The notes: generated from the sequence alone by a model not told the origin. Numbered from the stretch's first letter, positions 10,201 to 21,254 are shown. The stretch: 64,000 nt of DNA from Costus lasius (GCA_027563935.2 CM050454.1:46528596-46592595), one strand, 5' to 3'. A program made the numbers and translations.

Positions 10201-11056
10201 TTTCCAGATGAAAGATTTAGGAGAAGCAGCCTATGTATTAGGTGTGAAGATCTACAGGGATAGATCTAAGAGGCTTCTCGGGCTATGCCAGAGTACTTAC
10301 ATCGATAAAGTCCTGGAGAGATTTCATTTAGAGAATTCTAAAAGAGGATATCTTCCAGTCAGACATGGTCTGAATCTTTCGAAGAGTCAGTGTCCACAAA
10401 CACAGACTGAGAAAGATGAAATGGACAATACGCCTTATGCTTCAGCTATTGGATCCATTATGTATGCGATGTTGTGTACTCGCCCAGATGTCGCTTACGG
10501 GTTAAGCGTGACCAGTCGGTTCCAAAGTAATCCAGGTATGGCTCACTGGATTGCAGTCAAGAACATTTTAAAATATCTTCGGAGGACCAAAGATATGTTC
10601 TTGGTGTATGGTGGTCAGGAAGAACTCAGTATAGAAGGATATACTGACGCTTCGTTCCAGTCTGACCAGGATGATTTCCGATCGCAATCAGGCTATGTTT
10701 TTAGCTTGAATGGAGGAGCAGTGGTGTGGAAAAGTTTCAAACAGTCAATCGTTGCTGATTCCACAACAGAAGCCGAGTATGTTGCAGCCTCGGAAGCATC
10801 CAAGGAGGCAGTGTGGATTCGTAAGTTCGTTCAAGAACTTGGTGTTGTTCCTTCGAGTGCAGATCCTTTGGTTATCTTCTGTGATAACACTGGAGCAATT
10901 GCACAAGCAAAGGAACCACGGTCGCACCAGAAGTCCAAGCACATACAGAGACGGTTTCACTTGATCAGGGAGATCATAGATCGTGGCGAGATCAAAGTCT
11001 GCAAGGTTCATACAGATGACAATCTGGCAGACCCGCTTACCAACCCTCTGGCATAG
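7226..11056 (+). CDS. Copia Gag-Pol polyprotein of element D, slightly truncated
   Basis: One 1276-aa frame with the Ty1/copia order gag, zinc knuckle, protease, integrase, reverse transcriptase (RT), RNase H. Visible are protease D-T-A-C-G, integrase HHCC and the DD35E residues (SDVCGP, RSDRGGEY, NGVSERRN), RT YVDD, and RNase H TDAS, EAEY and CDNTG. Two defects are seen against element G. The zinc knuckle is CFHY instead of CFHC, so a zinc ligand is lost. A CAG-to-TAG change at 11054-11056 removes the last 17 residues. ATG 7226 is the start in unspliced RNA; a predicted splice would add ten residues from the LTR and leader. The product would package RNA, copy it and insert the cDNA. Confidence 0.92.
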   Translation: MSFNVRSLLEREKFAGPNFSDWYGHLKIVLKAERKLYVLETAISPQPTPNAARAVRDAYEKHVNDSIDVACLMLASMTPPLQRQHEDMSAIQIIANLKMLYAAHARTERYNLTKLFFQSKLAEGSPVGAHVLKMIGHKEALEKLGHTINQELAVDIILQSLPPSFDAFIINFNMNKIDCTPAELLNMLLTTEETLKGKPSTSVLMFPSRNKKKGKKGKTPVKSYSKALKQKVKRSKEYRCFHYGQLGHWKKDCKALQGDKRGSIASGSGIYVTEVMVSSSSISWVLDTACGVHICSNVQELKRRRQVGQHEVDLRVGNGARVAAVAVGDYFISLPSGLVLELDNCYFVPSITKIIISIPALVRKGFSFECNISKCVLSLDNIVYATGSINNGLFMLDMECSIHNIDNKKAKYADDSTLLWHSRLGHINKKRIKRLHDYGLLGSFSYEEIDTCKACLMGKMTKSPFPHKGQRTSGLLDLIHSDVCGPFSKHARGGYQYLITFTDDFSRYGYVYLMRHKSESFDKFKEFKNEVQNQLGRNIKALRSDRGGEYLSREFTDYLKECGIISQLTPPGTPQWNGVSERRNRTLLDMVRSMMSQATLPYSFWGFALETAAKVLNRVPSKAVSKTPYELWYGKQPSLTFIRIWGCEAYVKKLTSGKLESRSEKCIFVGYPKETKGYYFYDPKENKVFVARTAIFLEKEFLLQEASGREIKLDENPEKGQSGQSQLDDPEPVEQVTEQPEAQISREPRRSGRIRRQPERYDGVYIIDNDEPLTYADVVSGPDSARWLEAMRAKMDSMSDNQVWDLVDPPPGVIPIGCKWIFKKKIDMDGNVVTYKGRLVAKGFKQIYGIDYDETFSPVAMFKSIRILFAIAAYYDYEIWQMDVKTAFLNGNLDEDVYMTQPEGFTNPSDRHKICKLKKSIYGLKQASRSWNIRFDESISEFGFIKNEDDPCVYKRFSGSVITFLVLYVDDILIIGNDIPEMHAVKAWLRKCFQMKDLGEAAYVLGVKIYRDRSKRLLGLCQSTYIDKVLERFHLENSKRGYLPVRHGLNLSKSQCPQTQTEKDEMDNTPYASAIGSIMYAMLCTRPDVAYGLSVTSRFQSNPGMAHWIAVKNILKYLRRTKDMFLVYGGQEELSIEGYTDASFQSDQDDFRSQSGYVFSLNGGAVVWKSFKQSIVADSTTEAEYVAASEASKEAVWIRKFVQELGVVPSSADPLVIFCDNTGAIAQAKEPRSHQKSKHIQRRFHLIREIIDRGEIKVCKVHTDDNLADPLTNPLA

Positions 11057-11120
11057 CAGAAGCATGAGAAGCACTGTAATAATATGGGTTTGAGATTTCT
11101 CAACCATTAGATTAAGTGCA

Positions 11121-11130
11121 AGTGGTAGAT
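11121..11130 (+). promoter_or_regulatory. Polypurine tract of element D, mutated
   Basis: AGTGGTAGAT directly precedes the 3' LTR. The other copies have AGTGGGAGAT; the G-to-T change interrupts the purine run that primes plus-strand DNA. Confidence 0.75.
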
Positions 11131-12810
11131 TGTTGGGGTATGCCCTTAAGGCTAATGTTTGAGGCCTTGGGATTGTAACAGTATCATGTATAAACTCTTA
11201 TGTTTATAAAGGCAATGGTTGTTATTCAGTTTGTTATATTATCTGCTGCAATACATATACTTCTGAATAATGTCTCAATGCTGTTCAGCTGGGCTGACAT
11301 GCAGTAAAGTCCTTAGTCGATATATCTTGGCGAATATGAGACAGCCTTGATATGATTGAGACTAATATGTGTTCTAATCTTATCGGATGCTTCGAGCATG
11401 GAATAAGATGTAGACTCATGGGTACATTGGATGTACTGGACAGACCCTACTAGGATATTCAATTGCTTGTCACAATGTGAATAATCCTTGATTGCAACAA
11501 GTGGCACATTTCCTCTGACTTGAGATCACTTGTGTTTCTAAATGATGATTGTCATTGTTTTGAGGTAGTTCAATATCATTTGAAACATAATGGTTATAGA
11601 CTATCTTGGATGGTGAGCTTGAGTCAGGTTAGGGCACTAGTGATAGATAAAGGATTGCCGTCTCCTTAATTGGAGTGTGATGTTCTAAAGGGGCCCCCCT
11701 CTGTATGAGATGATTGAGAAAGTGTATGGCCATACCCAGGTGACAGTGTTCATCTGATCTAATCATGCTCATCATATTGGAGCTACAAGCTTGACACGCT
11801 TGTCCAATAAGAACATCCAGTGGCAAAGGAAATTTGCATGCCTTGTGAATTGGATTCACACTTGTGCTGTGGTTTGGGTGTAGTCTTGGAAGACTCTTTC
11901 CTTTATATCGGGAGATAGTGATGTGTTGCTAGATACCCCTCACTGATCGTGATAACGTAAGTTATCGTTACCGACATTTAAAGGAAACCCTTAGGGTCGC
12001 ACAATTTGATGATATGGCTTACTTAAGTCAGATCGTGTGGACTGAATTGTTTGGGTTCAGTTTAAAGGGATTTAGTCTCTAATTGTAAGTGAGATCTAGT
12101 CTGATCATGTTTGATTGATTAGGGCTTGAGATCGGTAAGCTTCGATTGAGAGAATAGATGCTAGATCAGTGAGATCAGGAGCATCAAGAGATCAATGGTC
12201 AGATCTTAAGCCTTAGGGGTTTATTATAATCTGGACTAATTGCTTGGTTTATTTGGTTATTGAACCAAATCGATTTGAACCAGCTCATTGGATGAGCATA
12301 TGGTTCAAGTTGGCATTTGCGATTGGGGTCACTTGAACGTTGAGATGGTTTTGCTATTTTTAGATAGCATGTCACAACGTGACCACATCTCTCTCACATC
12401 GCCCCTCTCTCGCCCTCTTGTCGCCGTTTTGCCTTTGGCTCTTCACACATTCGTGTGAGAAAAGGTGGTAGACGAAAAAAAAAAAAATCGCCAAGCAAGG
12501 AAAGCTCTCTCTTCCCTTCAAACGATCAAAGACACCTTGGACGATCCTTGCTAGCACAAGGGACGACAAGAAGGAGCAAGCCGTTGATCATCTTGTGTGT
12601 GACGATTTGGAGGAGACCTCTTTTGTTCTCTTGCTTCCAAGGCGCCACCTAGAAATGGCCATGGTATGAATCGTATTCTTTCTTGCATTCAAAAGTTTTA
12701 ATGTTGATCATAATACATGCATCGATCCCATGAAACCCTAGTATCCGCTGCCCATGTTTTGTATGCGCCACTTTAGGGTTTCGGCCCCCCTTATTGAAAG
12801 GGGACTTTCA
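11131..12810 (+). repeat. Element D 3' LTR (1680 bp)
   Basis: Matches 3721-5401 apart from about ten substitutions and one A fewer in the poly-A run. GGTAG follows at 12811. Confidence 0.95.
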
Positions 12811-13919
12811 GGTAGCGCATGTACTTGGAGCTTGGCGCATGCATGAAGTTGGCGCACCTTGGATGGTGGCGCAACAAGCATCAAGGAAAAGGCGCAACCT
12901 TGCTTGATGGCACAAGTTAGGCATGGCCGAACCCTTGGGTTTGAGAGCTAGCTAACTTGGCATCTTTCATTGAGGCGCATTCTCCTTGGAGGAAGACCAT
13001 GGCATTGGCCGAACCTTTGAGGTCCACCCTTAAGGTTTGAGAGCTAAGCCATGAAGGAAGGACCTTGGAGCCAACATTGAAGACCAAGATAGAGGGCGGC
13101 TAGGATAGGTCTATCATAGGGGCTTGAGTCCTATGTCAAAAGATGAACCTCCTTTGGCATGGGTTGGTTCAATATCTTGAAAGGTCTTTGATCACATCAT
13201 CTTTTACTGCTTTCCTTATCTGCTAAAAGCATGCCTGTGATGTTTTATCATTATGTTATCACTATAGGATTGCATGCCTGTATTGTTAGACATAAGATAA
13301 AACTAATGAGACCTTAAAAACCCTCATAAAATATCAAGTCTAGAAGCCTTCTAACGCGTAGCCCTCACTAAGCTATCGATCAGTGGAGTTGTGAACTGGT
13401 TCCCACCCTCGTGGGACACACCCACTTATCTTTAGAAAGTGTGTGGTGACAATGGTTTCCCCAGTCCAGTTTTAACCTGGGCGTGCCTTCGCAAGGAAAC
13501 TCATTGGCCCTGGGCATAAACGGTTAGGAATGGACTTGACTAGAAATTCACATGTACTGGGCACATAGTGAAAGTCTAGAGGCATCGTTGAGAGGTTAGG
13601 GTTTTATGTTATATCCAGCCCTCGCTGGACATGAAATGCCCAAGACTGTCTCAACAAGGGGAGTTGCTTGGAGCAACAGGCTGGCGCGCCCACCTTAGGA
13701 AACATGAGTTACTTTGTGCATCTCATCCCACCCTCGTGGGACGCAAAGCCTCATGTGAAATAAGGATCCCATCTCACTAGGAAGTCTTAAACTTCCCGAT
13801 TGACTTTGTGGGTTGTCAATTCGAATTTAAAATAGTGGGAGCAGTAATCGTTTAAAACAAGTCCAGTTTAAATGATTCGAAGTAGTACTAATCTGCTGTT
13901 TCTTGGTTATTGTAGAACA
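12811..13919 (+). other. Element A leader, second part (noncoding)
   Basis: It begins with the right copy of D's GGTAG duplication and carries many GGCGCA motifs near 12816-12970. From about 13330 it resembles the second family's leader. It ends with a TACTAAT motif (13886-13892), a T-rich stretch and TTATTGTAG (to 13915), a likely splice acceptor four bases before the gag ATG. A frame open from 13872 reads through this acceptor and probably does not mark the start. Confidence 0.75.
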
Positions 13920-16900
13920 ATGAACAATGGCAGATGGTCACTGCGATCTACCCTGGAAAGGGATAAGTTGGTTGGATCCAACTTAAAGGATTGGTATATG
14001 AACTTGAGAATTGTGCTCAAGCTCGAGAGGAAGCTATATGTCCTTGAGAAGCCAATTCCTGAGCCACTTCCATGCTTGGCCTCAGCAGCTGAGAAGGATG
14101 CTTATGATAAGCATCAAGCTGATACTTTGGAGATTGCACAATTGATGCTAACCAACATGTCGCCCGAGCTAAGAGGGCAATATGAATCTAAGAGTGCCTC
14201 TGAAATTATTTCTAGTCTAAGGCAGCTCTTTGATGCATTGGTTGAGCTCAACCCTCCTAAAGTAGACATTCAATGTGTTAAGCCCAAAGGCTTAACTAAA
14301 ACATTGAAAATAAAGATGGAAAGAGTCAGGAATAATAAGTGCTACTCATGTGGAGGACCACCTCACATGATAAAGGACATAGTACGACTTCAGAATGAGA
14401 AGAAGAGAGGCAAGGCTTCGTCTTCATGCTCAGGTATCTATGTTACAGAAGTCAATCTTTCTACTTCTATGTCATGGGTATTGGATACCTCATGTGGAGC
14501 TCATATTTGTACAAATATGCAGGGGCTCAAGAGAAGTAGATCGGTGCGACCTGGAGAGATTGACCTACGCGTTGGAAATGGGGCACAGGTTGCTGCTGTT
14601 GCTGTAGGCGTCTTGACTCTCTCCTTGCCTTCTGGACTTCTATTAGAACTAGATAATTGCTTTTGTGTACCTTCACTTACTAAGAACATTGTATCCATTC
14701 CTTGCTTAGCAAAGAAGGGATTTAAGTTTGAAATAAATAAGAACTCTTGTTCTTTTTCATTTGCAAATATGTTCTATGGGAAGGGTACTTTGTGCAATGG
14801 TCTGTATATCTTGGATATGGAAAGTTCTATCTGTAACATAAGTAATAAAAGGACCAAACTGAGTGGTTCAGTTGGTGCTTTCCTATGGCACTGTCGATTA
14901 GCCCATATAAACAAAAATCGCATCCAACAACTCCATGCAAATGGATTGTTAGATTCAAGTTCCTTGGAGGAATTTGATACCTGTGAACCTTGTTTATTGG
15001 GGAAAATGACAAAAGCACCCTTCACCAAGATTGGTGAGAGGGCAGGAAGTTTATTGGATCTCATACATACTGATGTGTGTGGGCCTTTCAATAAACAAGC
15101 CAGAGGAGGGTACAACTACTTCATCACCTTCACTGATGACTTCAGTAGGTATGGATATGTCTACTTAATGAGACATAAATCTGAATCCTTTGAGAAATTC
15201 AAGGAGTTCAAGAATGAAGTAGAGAACCAGCTTGGAAGATCCATTAAAGCTCTTCGATCAGATCGAGGTGGAGAATACCTGAGTGGAGAGTTCTTTGACT
15301 ATCTGAGAGAGTCTGGGATCATATCCCAACTCACTCCTCCTGGAACACCTCAATGGAATGGTGTGTCTGAAAGGAGAAATCGAACTTTATTGGATATGGT
15401 TCTATCTATGATGAGTCATGCAACTCTACCATTCTGGGGGCATGCACTTGAGACAGCTTCTTTGATACTGAATAATGTTCCATCTAAGAGTGTCTCCAAA
15501 ATACCATACGAGGTATGGAGTGGGAGACGCCCTAATCTCACGTTTATCAGGATCTGGGGATGTGAGGCTTATGTCAAACGTCAGGATTCTAGCAAGCTAG
15601 AACCTAGATCTGATAAGTGTGTATTTGTGGGGTATCCTAAGGAAACTAAAGGATACTACTTCTATGTCCCAACCGACAACAAAGTTTTTGTTGCTCGGGG
15701 TGCTGTCTTTCTAGAGAAAGAATTTCTTATGAAAGAAGTTAGTGGGAAGGAGTTTGACTTGGATGAGGTCCAAGTGCAACCACAAGACAAAGAGATGGAA
15801 TCTGAGCCACCTGCACCGGTTGTTATACAATCTGAGGCTCAGACACAGGTCCCACGTAGGTCTGGGAGAATTCGTCGTGCACCTGAAAGGTATGGGTCGC
15901 TACCGACCCAACACGATGGGATCTTCATCATTGAGGATGAACCTAGAACCTATGATGAGGCGGTCAGTGGACCGGACTCCGAGAGATGGCTTGACGCCAT
16001 GCGATCCGAGATGGACTCCATGTCGGCTAACCAAGTCTGGGATTTGGTTGAGTTGCCTGATGGGGTAAAACCCATAGGGTGTAAATGGGTCTTCAAGAAG
16101 AAGACAGACATGGATGGCAATATTACCTATAAGGGTAGACTAGTGGCTAAAGGATTTAAACAAGTCCACGGGGTGGATTATGATGAAACCTTCTCGCCAG
16201 TTGCCATGATCAAGTCCATTCGGATTCTGCTTGCTATAGCTGCATATCATGACTATGAGATATGGCAGATGGATGTGAAGACAGCGTTCCTTAACGGGAA
16301 GCTGACTGAGGATGTGTACATGACACAACCTGATGGCTTCATCCATCCTGCAGAGGCTAGTAAGGTCGGCAGGCTAAAGAGATCCATTTATGGATTAAAG
16401 CAAGCATCTCGAAGTTGGAATCTTCGATTTGATGAAGCTGTGAGAAATTATGGCTTTATCAAAAGCGAAGATGACGCCTGTGTATATAGAAAATTCAGTG
16501 GGAGCTTGGTGATTTTTCTGGTCTTGTATGTCGATGACATACTGCTCATCGGAAATGACATCCCTAGTCTTCAAGCTGTGAAGACATGGTTGGGGAAGTG
16601 TTTTGAGATGAAAGACTTAGGGGAGGCCGCCTATATTCTAGGCGTGAGGATTTACCGAGATAGATCCAAGAGGCTCCTGGCCCTTAGTCAGAGTACCTAC
16701 ATTGATAAGGTCCTGGAGAGGTTTAACTTGGAGCAATCCAAGAAAGGATACCTTCCAGTAAGACATGGCCTTACTCTCTCAAAGAGCCAGTGTCCTACAA
16801 CACAGGCTGAGAGGGATGACATGAGTCGAATTCCTTATGCTTCAGCAGTAGGATCGATCATGTATGCAATGTTGTGTACTAGACCAGACGTGGCATATGC

Positions 16901-17510
16901 TGTAAGCATAACCAGCCGATACCAATCCAATCCAGGTCTGCAGCACTGGGTGGCTGTAAAGAACATCCTAAAGTATCTGAGGAGAACTAAGGATTTGTTC
17001 TTGGTCTATGGGGGACAGGAAGAGCTCAGTATGCAGGGCTATACTGATGCATCATTCCAGTCTGACCCTGACGACTTTAGATCGCAGGCCGGCTATGTGT
17101 TCAAGATAAATGGAGGCGCTGTATGTTGGAAGAGCTTCAAGCAATCCACCATAGCAGATTCTACAACCGAAGCTGAGTATGTGGCTGCTTCTGAGGCAGC
17201 CAAGGAAGCTGTTTGGATAAGGAAGTTCATATCTGATCTTCAGGTGGTTCCTAGTGCAGTGGATCCCATTGAGCTCTATTGTGACAACAATGGAGCAATT
17301 GCACAAGCCAAGGAACCACGGTCTCATCAAAGATCCAAACACATACTCAGAAGATTTCACCTGATCAGAGAGATCATTGATAGAGGTGATGTCAAGATTA
17401 GCAGAGTAGACACAGAAAACAATATGGCAGACCCATTGACCAAGGCTTTGGCGCAGCAGAAGCATGATGGTCACGCTAGAGATATGGGGTTGAGATTCCT
17501 CAACTTCTAG
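13920..17510 (+). CDS. Copia Gag-Pol of element A with an internal gag deletion
   Basis: I chose ATG 13920, which aligns with the second family's gag start; a frame open from 13872 lies in the leader. The product is 1196 aa. Central gag is missing: the zinc knuckle is at residue 141, against 240 in element G. The knuckle is C-X2-C-X4-H-X4-I (141, 144, 149, 154), with the last cysteine lost. Protease D189 lies in D-T-S-C-G. Integrase D385, D448 and E484 give DD35E spacing. RT YVDD starts at residue 870, and RNase H has TDAS, EAEY and CDNNG. Two residues are missing after ATLP in integrase. Pol is open, so enzymes could be made, but Gag is probably not functional. Confidence 0.88.
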   Translation: MNNGRWSLRSTLERDKLVGSNLKDWYMNLRIVLKLERKLYVLEKPIPEPLPCLASAAEKDAYDKHQADTLEIAQLMLTNMSPELRGQYESKSASEIISSLRQLFDALVELNPPKVDIQCVKPKGLTKTLKIKMERVRNNKCYSCGGPPHMIKDIVRLQNEKKRGKASSSCSGIYVTEVNLSTSMSWVLDTSCGAHICTNMQGLKRSRSVRPGEIDLRVGNGAQVAAVAVGVLTLSLPSGLLLELDNCFCVPSLTKNIVSIPCLAKKGFKFEINKNSCSFSFANMFYGKGTLCNGLYILDMESSICNISNKRTKLSGSVGAFLWHCRLAHINKNRIQQLHANGLLDSSSLEEFDTCEPCLLGKMTKAPFTKIGERAGSLLDLIHTDVCGPFNKQARGGYNYFITFTDDFSRYGYVYLMRHKSESFEKFKEFKNEVENQLGRSIKALRSDRGGEYLSGEFFDYLRESGIISQLTPPGTPQWNGVSERRNRTLLDMVLSMMSHATLPFWGHALETASLILNNVPSKSVSKIPYEVWSGRRPNLTFIRIWGCEAYVKRQDSSKLEPRSDKCVFVGYPKETKGYYFYVPTDNKVFVARGAVFLEKEFLMKEVSGKEFDLDEVQVQPQDKEMESEPPAPVVIQSEAQTQVPRRSGRIRRAPERYGSLPTQHDGIFIIEDEPRTYDEAVSGPDSERWLDAMRSEMDSMSANQVWDLVELPDGVKPIGCKWVFKKKTDMDGNITYKGRLVAKGFKQVHGVDYDETFSPVAMIKSIRILLAIAAYHDYEIWQMDVKTAFLNGKLTEDVYMTQPDGFIHPAEASKVGRLKRSIYGLKQASRSWNLRFDEAVRNYGFIKSEDDACVYRKFSGSLVIFLVLYVDDILLIGNDIPSLQAVKTWLGKCFEMKDLGEAAYILGVRIYRDRSKRLLALSQSTYIDKVLERFNLEQSKKGYLPVRHGLTLSKSQCPTTQAERDDMSRIPYASAVGSIMYAMLCTRPDVAYAVSITSRYQSNPGLQHWVAVKNILKYLRRTKDLFLVYGGQEELSMQGYTDASFQSDPDDFRSQAGYVFKINGGAVCWKSFKQSTIADSTTEAEYVAASEAAKEAVWIRKFISDLQVVPSAVDPIELYCDNNGAIAQAKEPRSHQRSKHILRRFHLIREIIDRGDVKISRVDTENNMADPLTKALAQQKHDGHARDMGLRFLNF

Positions 17511-17520
17511 GTCTTAGTGC

Positions 17521-17531
17521 AAGTGGGAGAT
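17521..17531 (+). promoter_or_regulatory. Polypurine tract of element A
   Basis: AAGTGGGAGAT directly precedes the 3' LTR start TGTTGG at 17532. Confidence 0.85.
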
Positions 17532-17789
17532 TGTTGGTGTATATGCCCTAGGACCTAGTTTTGGTCAACTTATGTACTACTTGACACTGATATTTATATA
17601 TCATTCTGGCATTGTCGTTATCATTGTTTGACTACACCTGTGATTGTGTACTTACATGATAATGTCCCTGGAGACAGATTGGATCTGTGCTCGAATTATA
17701 ATCCCCAGTCGATGTACCTTAGTGGATATGGGACAGCTATGGTACTTGTGAGACTGGTATGTGGGCTGGTTAGGCACGTGGTGCTAACG
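17532..17789 (+). repeat. Element A 3' LTR, first 258 bp
   Basis: Same sequence as 1280-1537 with a few changes. Element E interrupts it; the last five bases, TAACG (17785-17789), are the left copy of E's TSD. The LTR resumes at 45116 and the two parts sum to 1888 bp, the same as the 5' LTR. Confidence 0.93.
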
Positions 17790-19490
17790 TGTTGGGGTAT
17801 GCCCTTAAAGGCTAATGTTTGAGGCCTTGGGATTGTATCAGTATCATGTATAAACTCTTATGTTTATAAAGGCAATGGTTGTTATTCAGTATGTTACGTT
17901 GTCTGCTGCAATAAGTATACTTCTGAATAATGTCTCAATGCTGTTCAGCTAGGCTGATATGCTGTAATGTCCTTAGTCGAGATATCTTGGTGAACATGAG
18001 ACAGCCTTGATATGATTGAGACTAATATGTGTTCTAATCTTATAGGATGCTTCGAGCATGGAATAAGATGTAGACTCATGGGTACATTGGATGTACTGGA
18101 CAGACCCTACTAGGATATTCAATTGCTTGTCACAATGTGAATAATCCTTGTATGCATCAAGTGGCACATGTCCTCTGACTTGAGATCACTTGTGTTTCTA
18201 AATGATGATTGTCATTGTTTTGAGGGAGTTCAATATCATTTGAAACATAATGATTATAGACTATCTTGGATAATGATCATGAGTCAGGTTAGGACACTAG
18301 TGATAGATATAGGATTGCCGTCTTCTTGTTTAAGGAGTGTGATGTTCTAAAGGGGCCCCCCTAAATGAGATGATTGAGAAAGTGTATGGCCATACCCAGG
18401 TGACTATGTTCATCTGATCTAATCATGCTCATCATATTGGAGCTACAGGCTTGACACGCTTGTCCAATAAGAACATCCAGTGGCAAAGGAAACATGTATG
18501 CCTAGTGAAGTGGATTCACACTTGTGCTGTGGTTTGGGTGTAGTCTTGGAAGACTCTTTCCTTTATATCGGGAGACAGTGATGTGTTGCTAGATACCCCT
18601 CACTGATCGTGATAACGTAAGTTATCGTTACCGACATTTAAAGGAAACCCTTAGGGTCGCACAATTCGATGATATGGCTTGCTTAAGTCAGATCGTGTGG
18701 ACTGAATTGTTTAGGTTCAGTTTAAAGGAGTTTAAACTCTGATTGTAAGTGAGATCTGGTCTGATCATGTTTGATTGATTAGGGCTTGAGATCGGTAAGC
18801 TTCGATCGAGAGGATTGATGCTGGATCAGTGAGATCAAGAGCATCAAAGAGATGAACGGTTAGATCTGAAACCTTAGGGTTTACTATGGTCTAGACCAAA
18901 TGGCTTGAGCTATTTTGATTTGGTATATGAACCAAATTTGATTGGGACGTTTTGGCTTGAACCGGTTCACAAAGGTGAACGCTTGGTTCAATGCTAGTAA
19001 GCGTTTTTGGGTTGGCATGAGCGTATGGCTTAATGATGTTCCATTTATGGAAAGTCATCAATGCCGATTCCTCTCAACGCCAAAACGCAAATACGTTCCC
19101 CTCTTCTCTTGTGGCTGGCTTGCACTCTCGTGTGAGGAGGATTGACGAGAAGAAGGGAAGGTTTTTCGTCCAAGGAGAAGCTTGTTCTCGCATCTCAAAC
19201 TTCCTCCACGCAAAGGACCCCTTGAAGCTTTGCTAGCACAAAGACGACAAGGAGAAGCCATTCCTCATCTTGTGTGCTTCATCTTTGGAGAAGATCCCTT
19301 TCGATCTTTGCTTCCAAGACACCATCCAAATAGATGGCTTTGGTATGATCTTCTTTCGATCTCCACATTCCTTAAGGTTGATCACATGAACATATATTAC
19401 ATGCGATCTCATGTTGAAACCCCTTGCAAATTACATGCGCCCCCTTTAGGGTTTCAACCCCTTGCGCTCCCCCTTGAAGGGGACTCTTCA
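17790..19490 (+). repeat. Element E 5' LTR (1701 bp)
   Basis: TGTTGGGGTATGCCC to GGGGACTCTTCA. It has the family stem-loop with changed arms (18959-18989: TTCAC pairs with GTGAA), a hairpin at 19039-19052 and the predicted start codon and donor at 19334-19348. Confidence 0.94.
19334..19348 (+). other. Predicted LTR gag start and splice donor, element E
   Basis: ATG GCT TTG then GTATGA at 19343. In frame with gag when joined to the acceptor at 21233 (intron 1891 nt). Confidence 0.55.
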
Positions 19491-19492
19491 AT

Positions 19493-19504
19493 TGGTATCA
19501 GAGC
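19493..19504 (+). promoter_or_regulatory. Primer binding site of element E
   Basis: TGGTATCAGAGC, two bases after the LTR end; matches initiator Met-tRNA. Confidence 0.93.
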
Positions 19505-21254
19505 TAGGTTCTATGTATGTTCATTTGATTGCCTACATGTGATCCATGTTTGCGTTTGCTAAGCTTAGATCTAATAACATGCCGAATAACTACATGCTAG
19601 TTTAAGAACTTAAATGTATGTTTAGTTGTGGATGGCGCATGTTTGTTGGCGCTTCTTACATGTTGTTTTTGACAAAACAAAAGATCATGCGCGCCTCATC
19701 TAGATCTAAGGCCCTACTTTAAACCCTTAGATGGGTTGATGGGGTTGAAGTCATCTTCTAGGAAGGATCCAAATAGTCTGATCAGACCATCTGACAGCCT
19801 AGATGGGTTGACCAGATAGCACCTGTGCGCAAGCATGAGGTGGCTATAGGTCGACAGCATCAAGGGCGTGTAGCGAGGTCTGGTTGAGACGGCTACTGAA
19901 CACACATGAGTTAGGCCCGGGGTCACACCCGCTTGCCGAAACTCATGAGGGTTGTTCAGCCCTTTGCGCATGCATGGTTGACCATTAGGTCAACTCAAGT
20001 CAGTTAGGACTTGGTGCATGCAAGGGCAGTGGATCTGACTAGATGAATGAGTGGATCCCTATCAATGGACCATTGTAAGGTTGTAAGGGCACATAAGAAA
20101 ATTAAAATGATGCCAATGGGTTTTCAAAATTTTATTTTCTTGTAATAGGATCACATGTTGATTGAATGATGCCATGATGCTTGTTTATTTAATCTTATGT
20201 GGGTTGCCCTTTCAATGTGTGCTGTGCTGGGGCCTGCGAGCCTGGCTTAAATTGTAAATTATATATTTGTGATCTGCGCATCACATTTTAATTAATTTAT
20301 TGTATAATTGACCTGCGTGTCAAACTTGTCTAGATAGATTAAAATGTACTTTTAATCTGACAAGAGCTCAAAGCACACATAGCAAGGCGCAAGCAGCTGG
20401 TGGGCGCACCAAAGCTGCAGAGGGCGCTTGGGCCCTGGTCTGGGCCAGATGAGAGGCAAAAGACCCAAGAAGCAAGTGAAGACTTAAGATAACTTAAGGT
20501 CTTACTTAGGGTTAATGGGCTTTTACCACATAAGATCAGCATGCTTTCTACTTACCGTTTATAATTAGAATTGCATGATTTATTTATCTTCTGCTATCAC
20601 CATAGGGTTTGCATGATAGTTAAGAAGATAAAAGACCGTTAAAATCCAACGCTAAAATATCAAGCTCGTAAGCCTTCTGACGCGAAACCTCACTGTTCTG
20701 ACTATCGTTGGAGCCGTGTTGTACCCACTCAGTGGGCACGTCCATCTATCTTCAGACGGTGTGCGATTTCACCTGCGTGTTACAGAGAAGGGATTTATCG
20801 CTTCTCGTTGCTCAGCATAGCACGTGGTGGTCCAGGGAGTAGGTCAGGTCAGCTTGACCATGTAGGCTACATATGTGGAGCATATGGTAGCACATGGAGG
20901 CAGCCATCTGCGGGATCAGAGACTGTGTTGTACCAACTCAGTTGGCACAGTCGGCTGGATTGCCCAGATGAAGGGGAATCGCACGAGTTGACGATTGGCA
21001 GGGACTGCCTACCAGAAATTAGTGCTTGTACTCTTTGTGCATCTTATCTCGCCTGAGCGGGATGCGGAGACCAAGTATGAAATCTGGATCCCATCTCACT
21101 AAAAGAGTGTTACTCTTTCGGACTGTTTTAATGGATTTTTCAGTCAGATAAAATAGTGAGAAAAGAATCCTTCTTAAGTCCTGGATTGATTCTAAACATT
21201 GATACTGACCTTGCTGTTCTTGCATTGTTGTAGATTCCTGCAGCAACGAACACC
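19505..21254 (+). other. Element E leader (noncoding, tRNA-like module deleted)
   Basis: Same layout as D's leader, but near 20380-20400 the segment holding the B-box-like hairpin is missing. TACTGAC (21203-21209) and the TAG acceptor (to 21233) are kept. Confidence 0.78.

Larger units (their letters stand above)
3721..12810 (+). mobile_element. Element D: complete Ty1/copia element (second family)
   Basis: A complete 9090-bp element: 5' LTR, primer site, leader, one Gag-Pol frame, polypurine tract and 3' LTR, with a GGTAG duplication in A's leader. Its LTRs differ at about ten sites plus one base in a poly-A run. The frame is open but has a shortened C-terminus and an altered zinc knuckle, so it is probably weakened or inactive. 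Confidence 0.95.

Noticed and set aside
13872..13919. Upstream start for element A's Gag-Pol at 13872
   Set aside because: These codons read through a branch-point motif and splice acceptor and have no counterpart in the relatives; ATG 13920 aligns with them.
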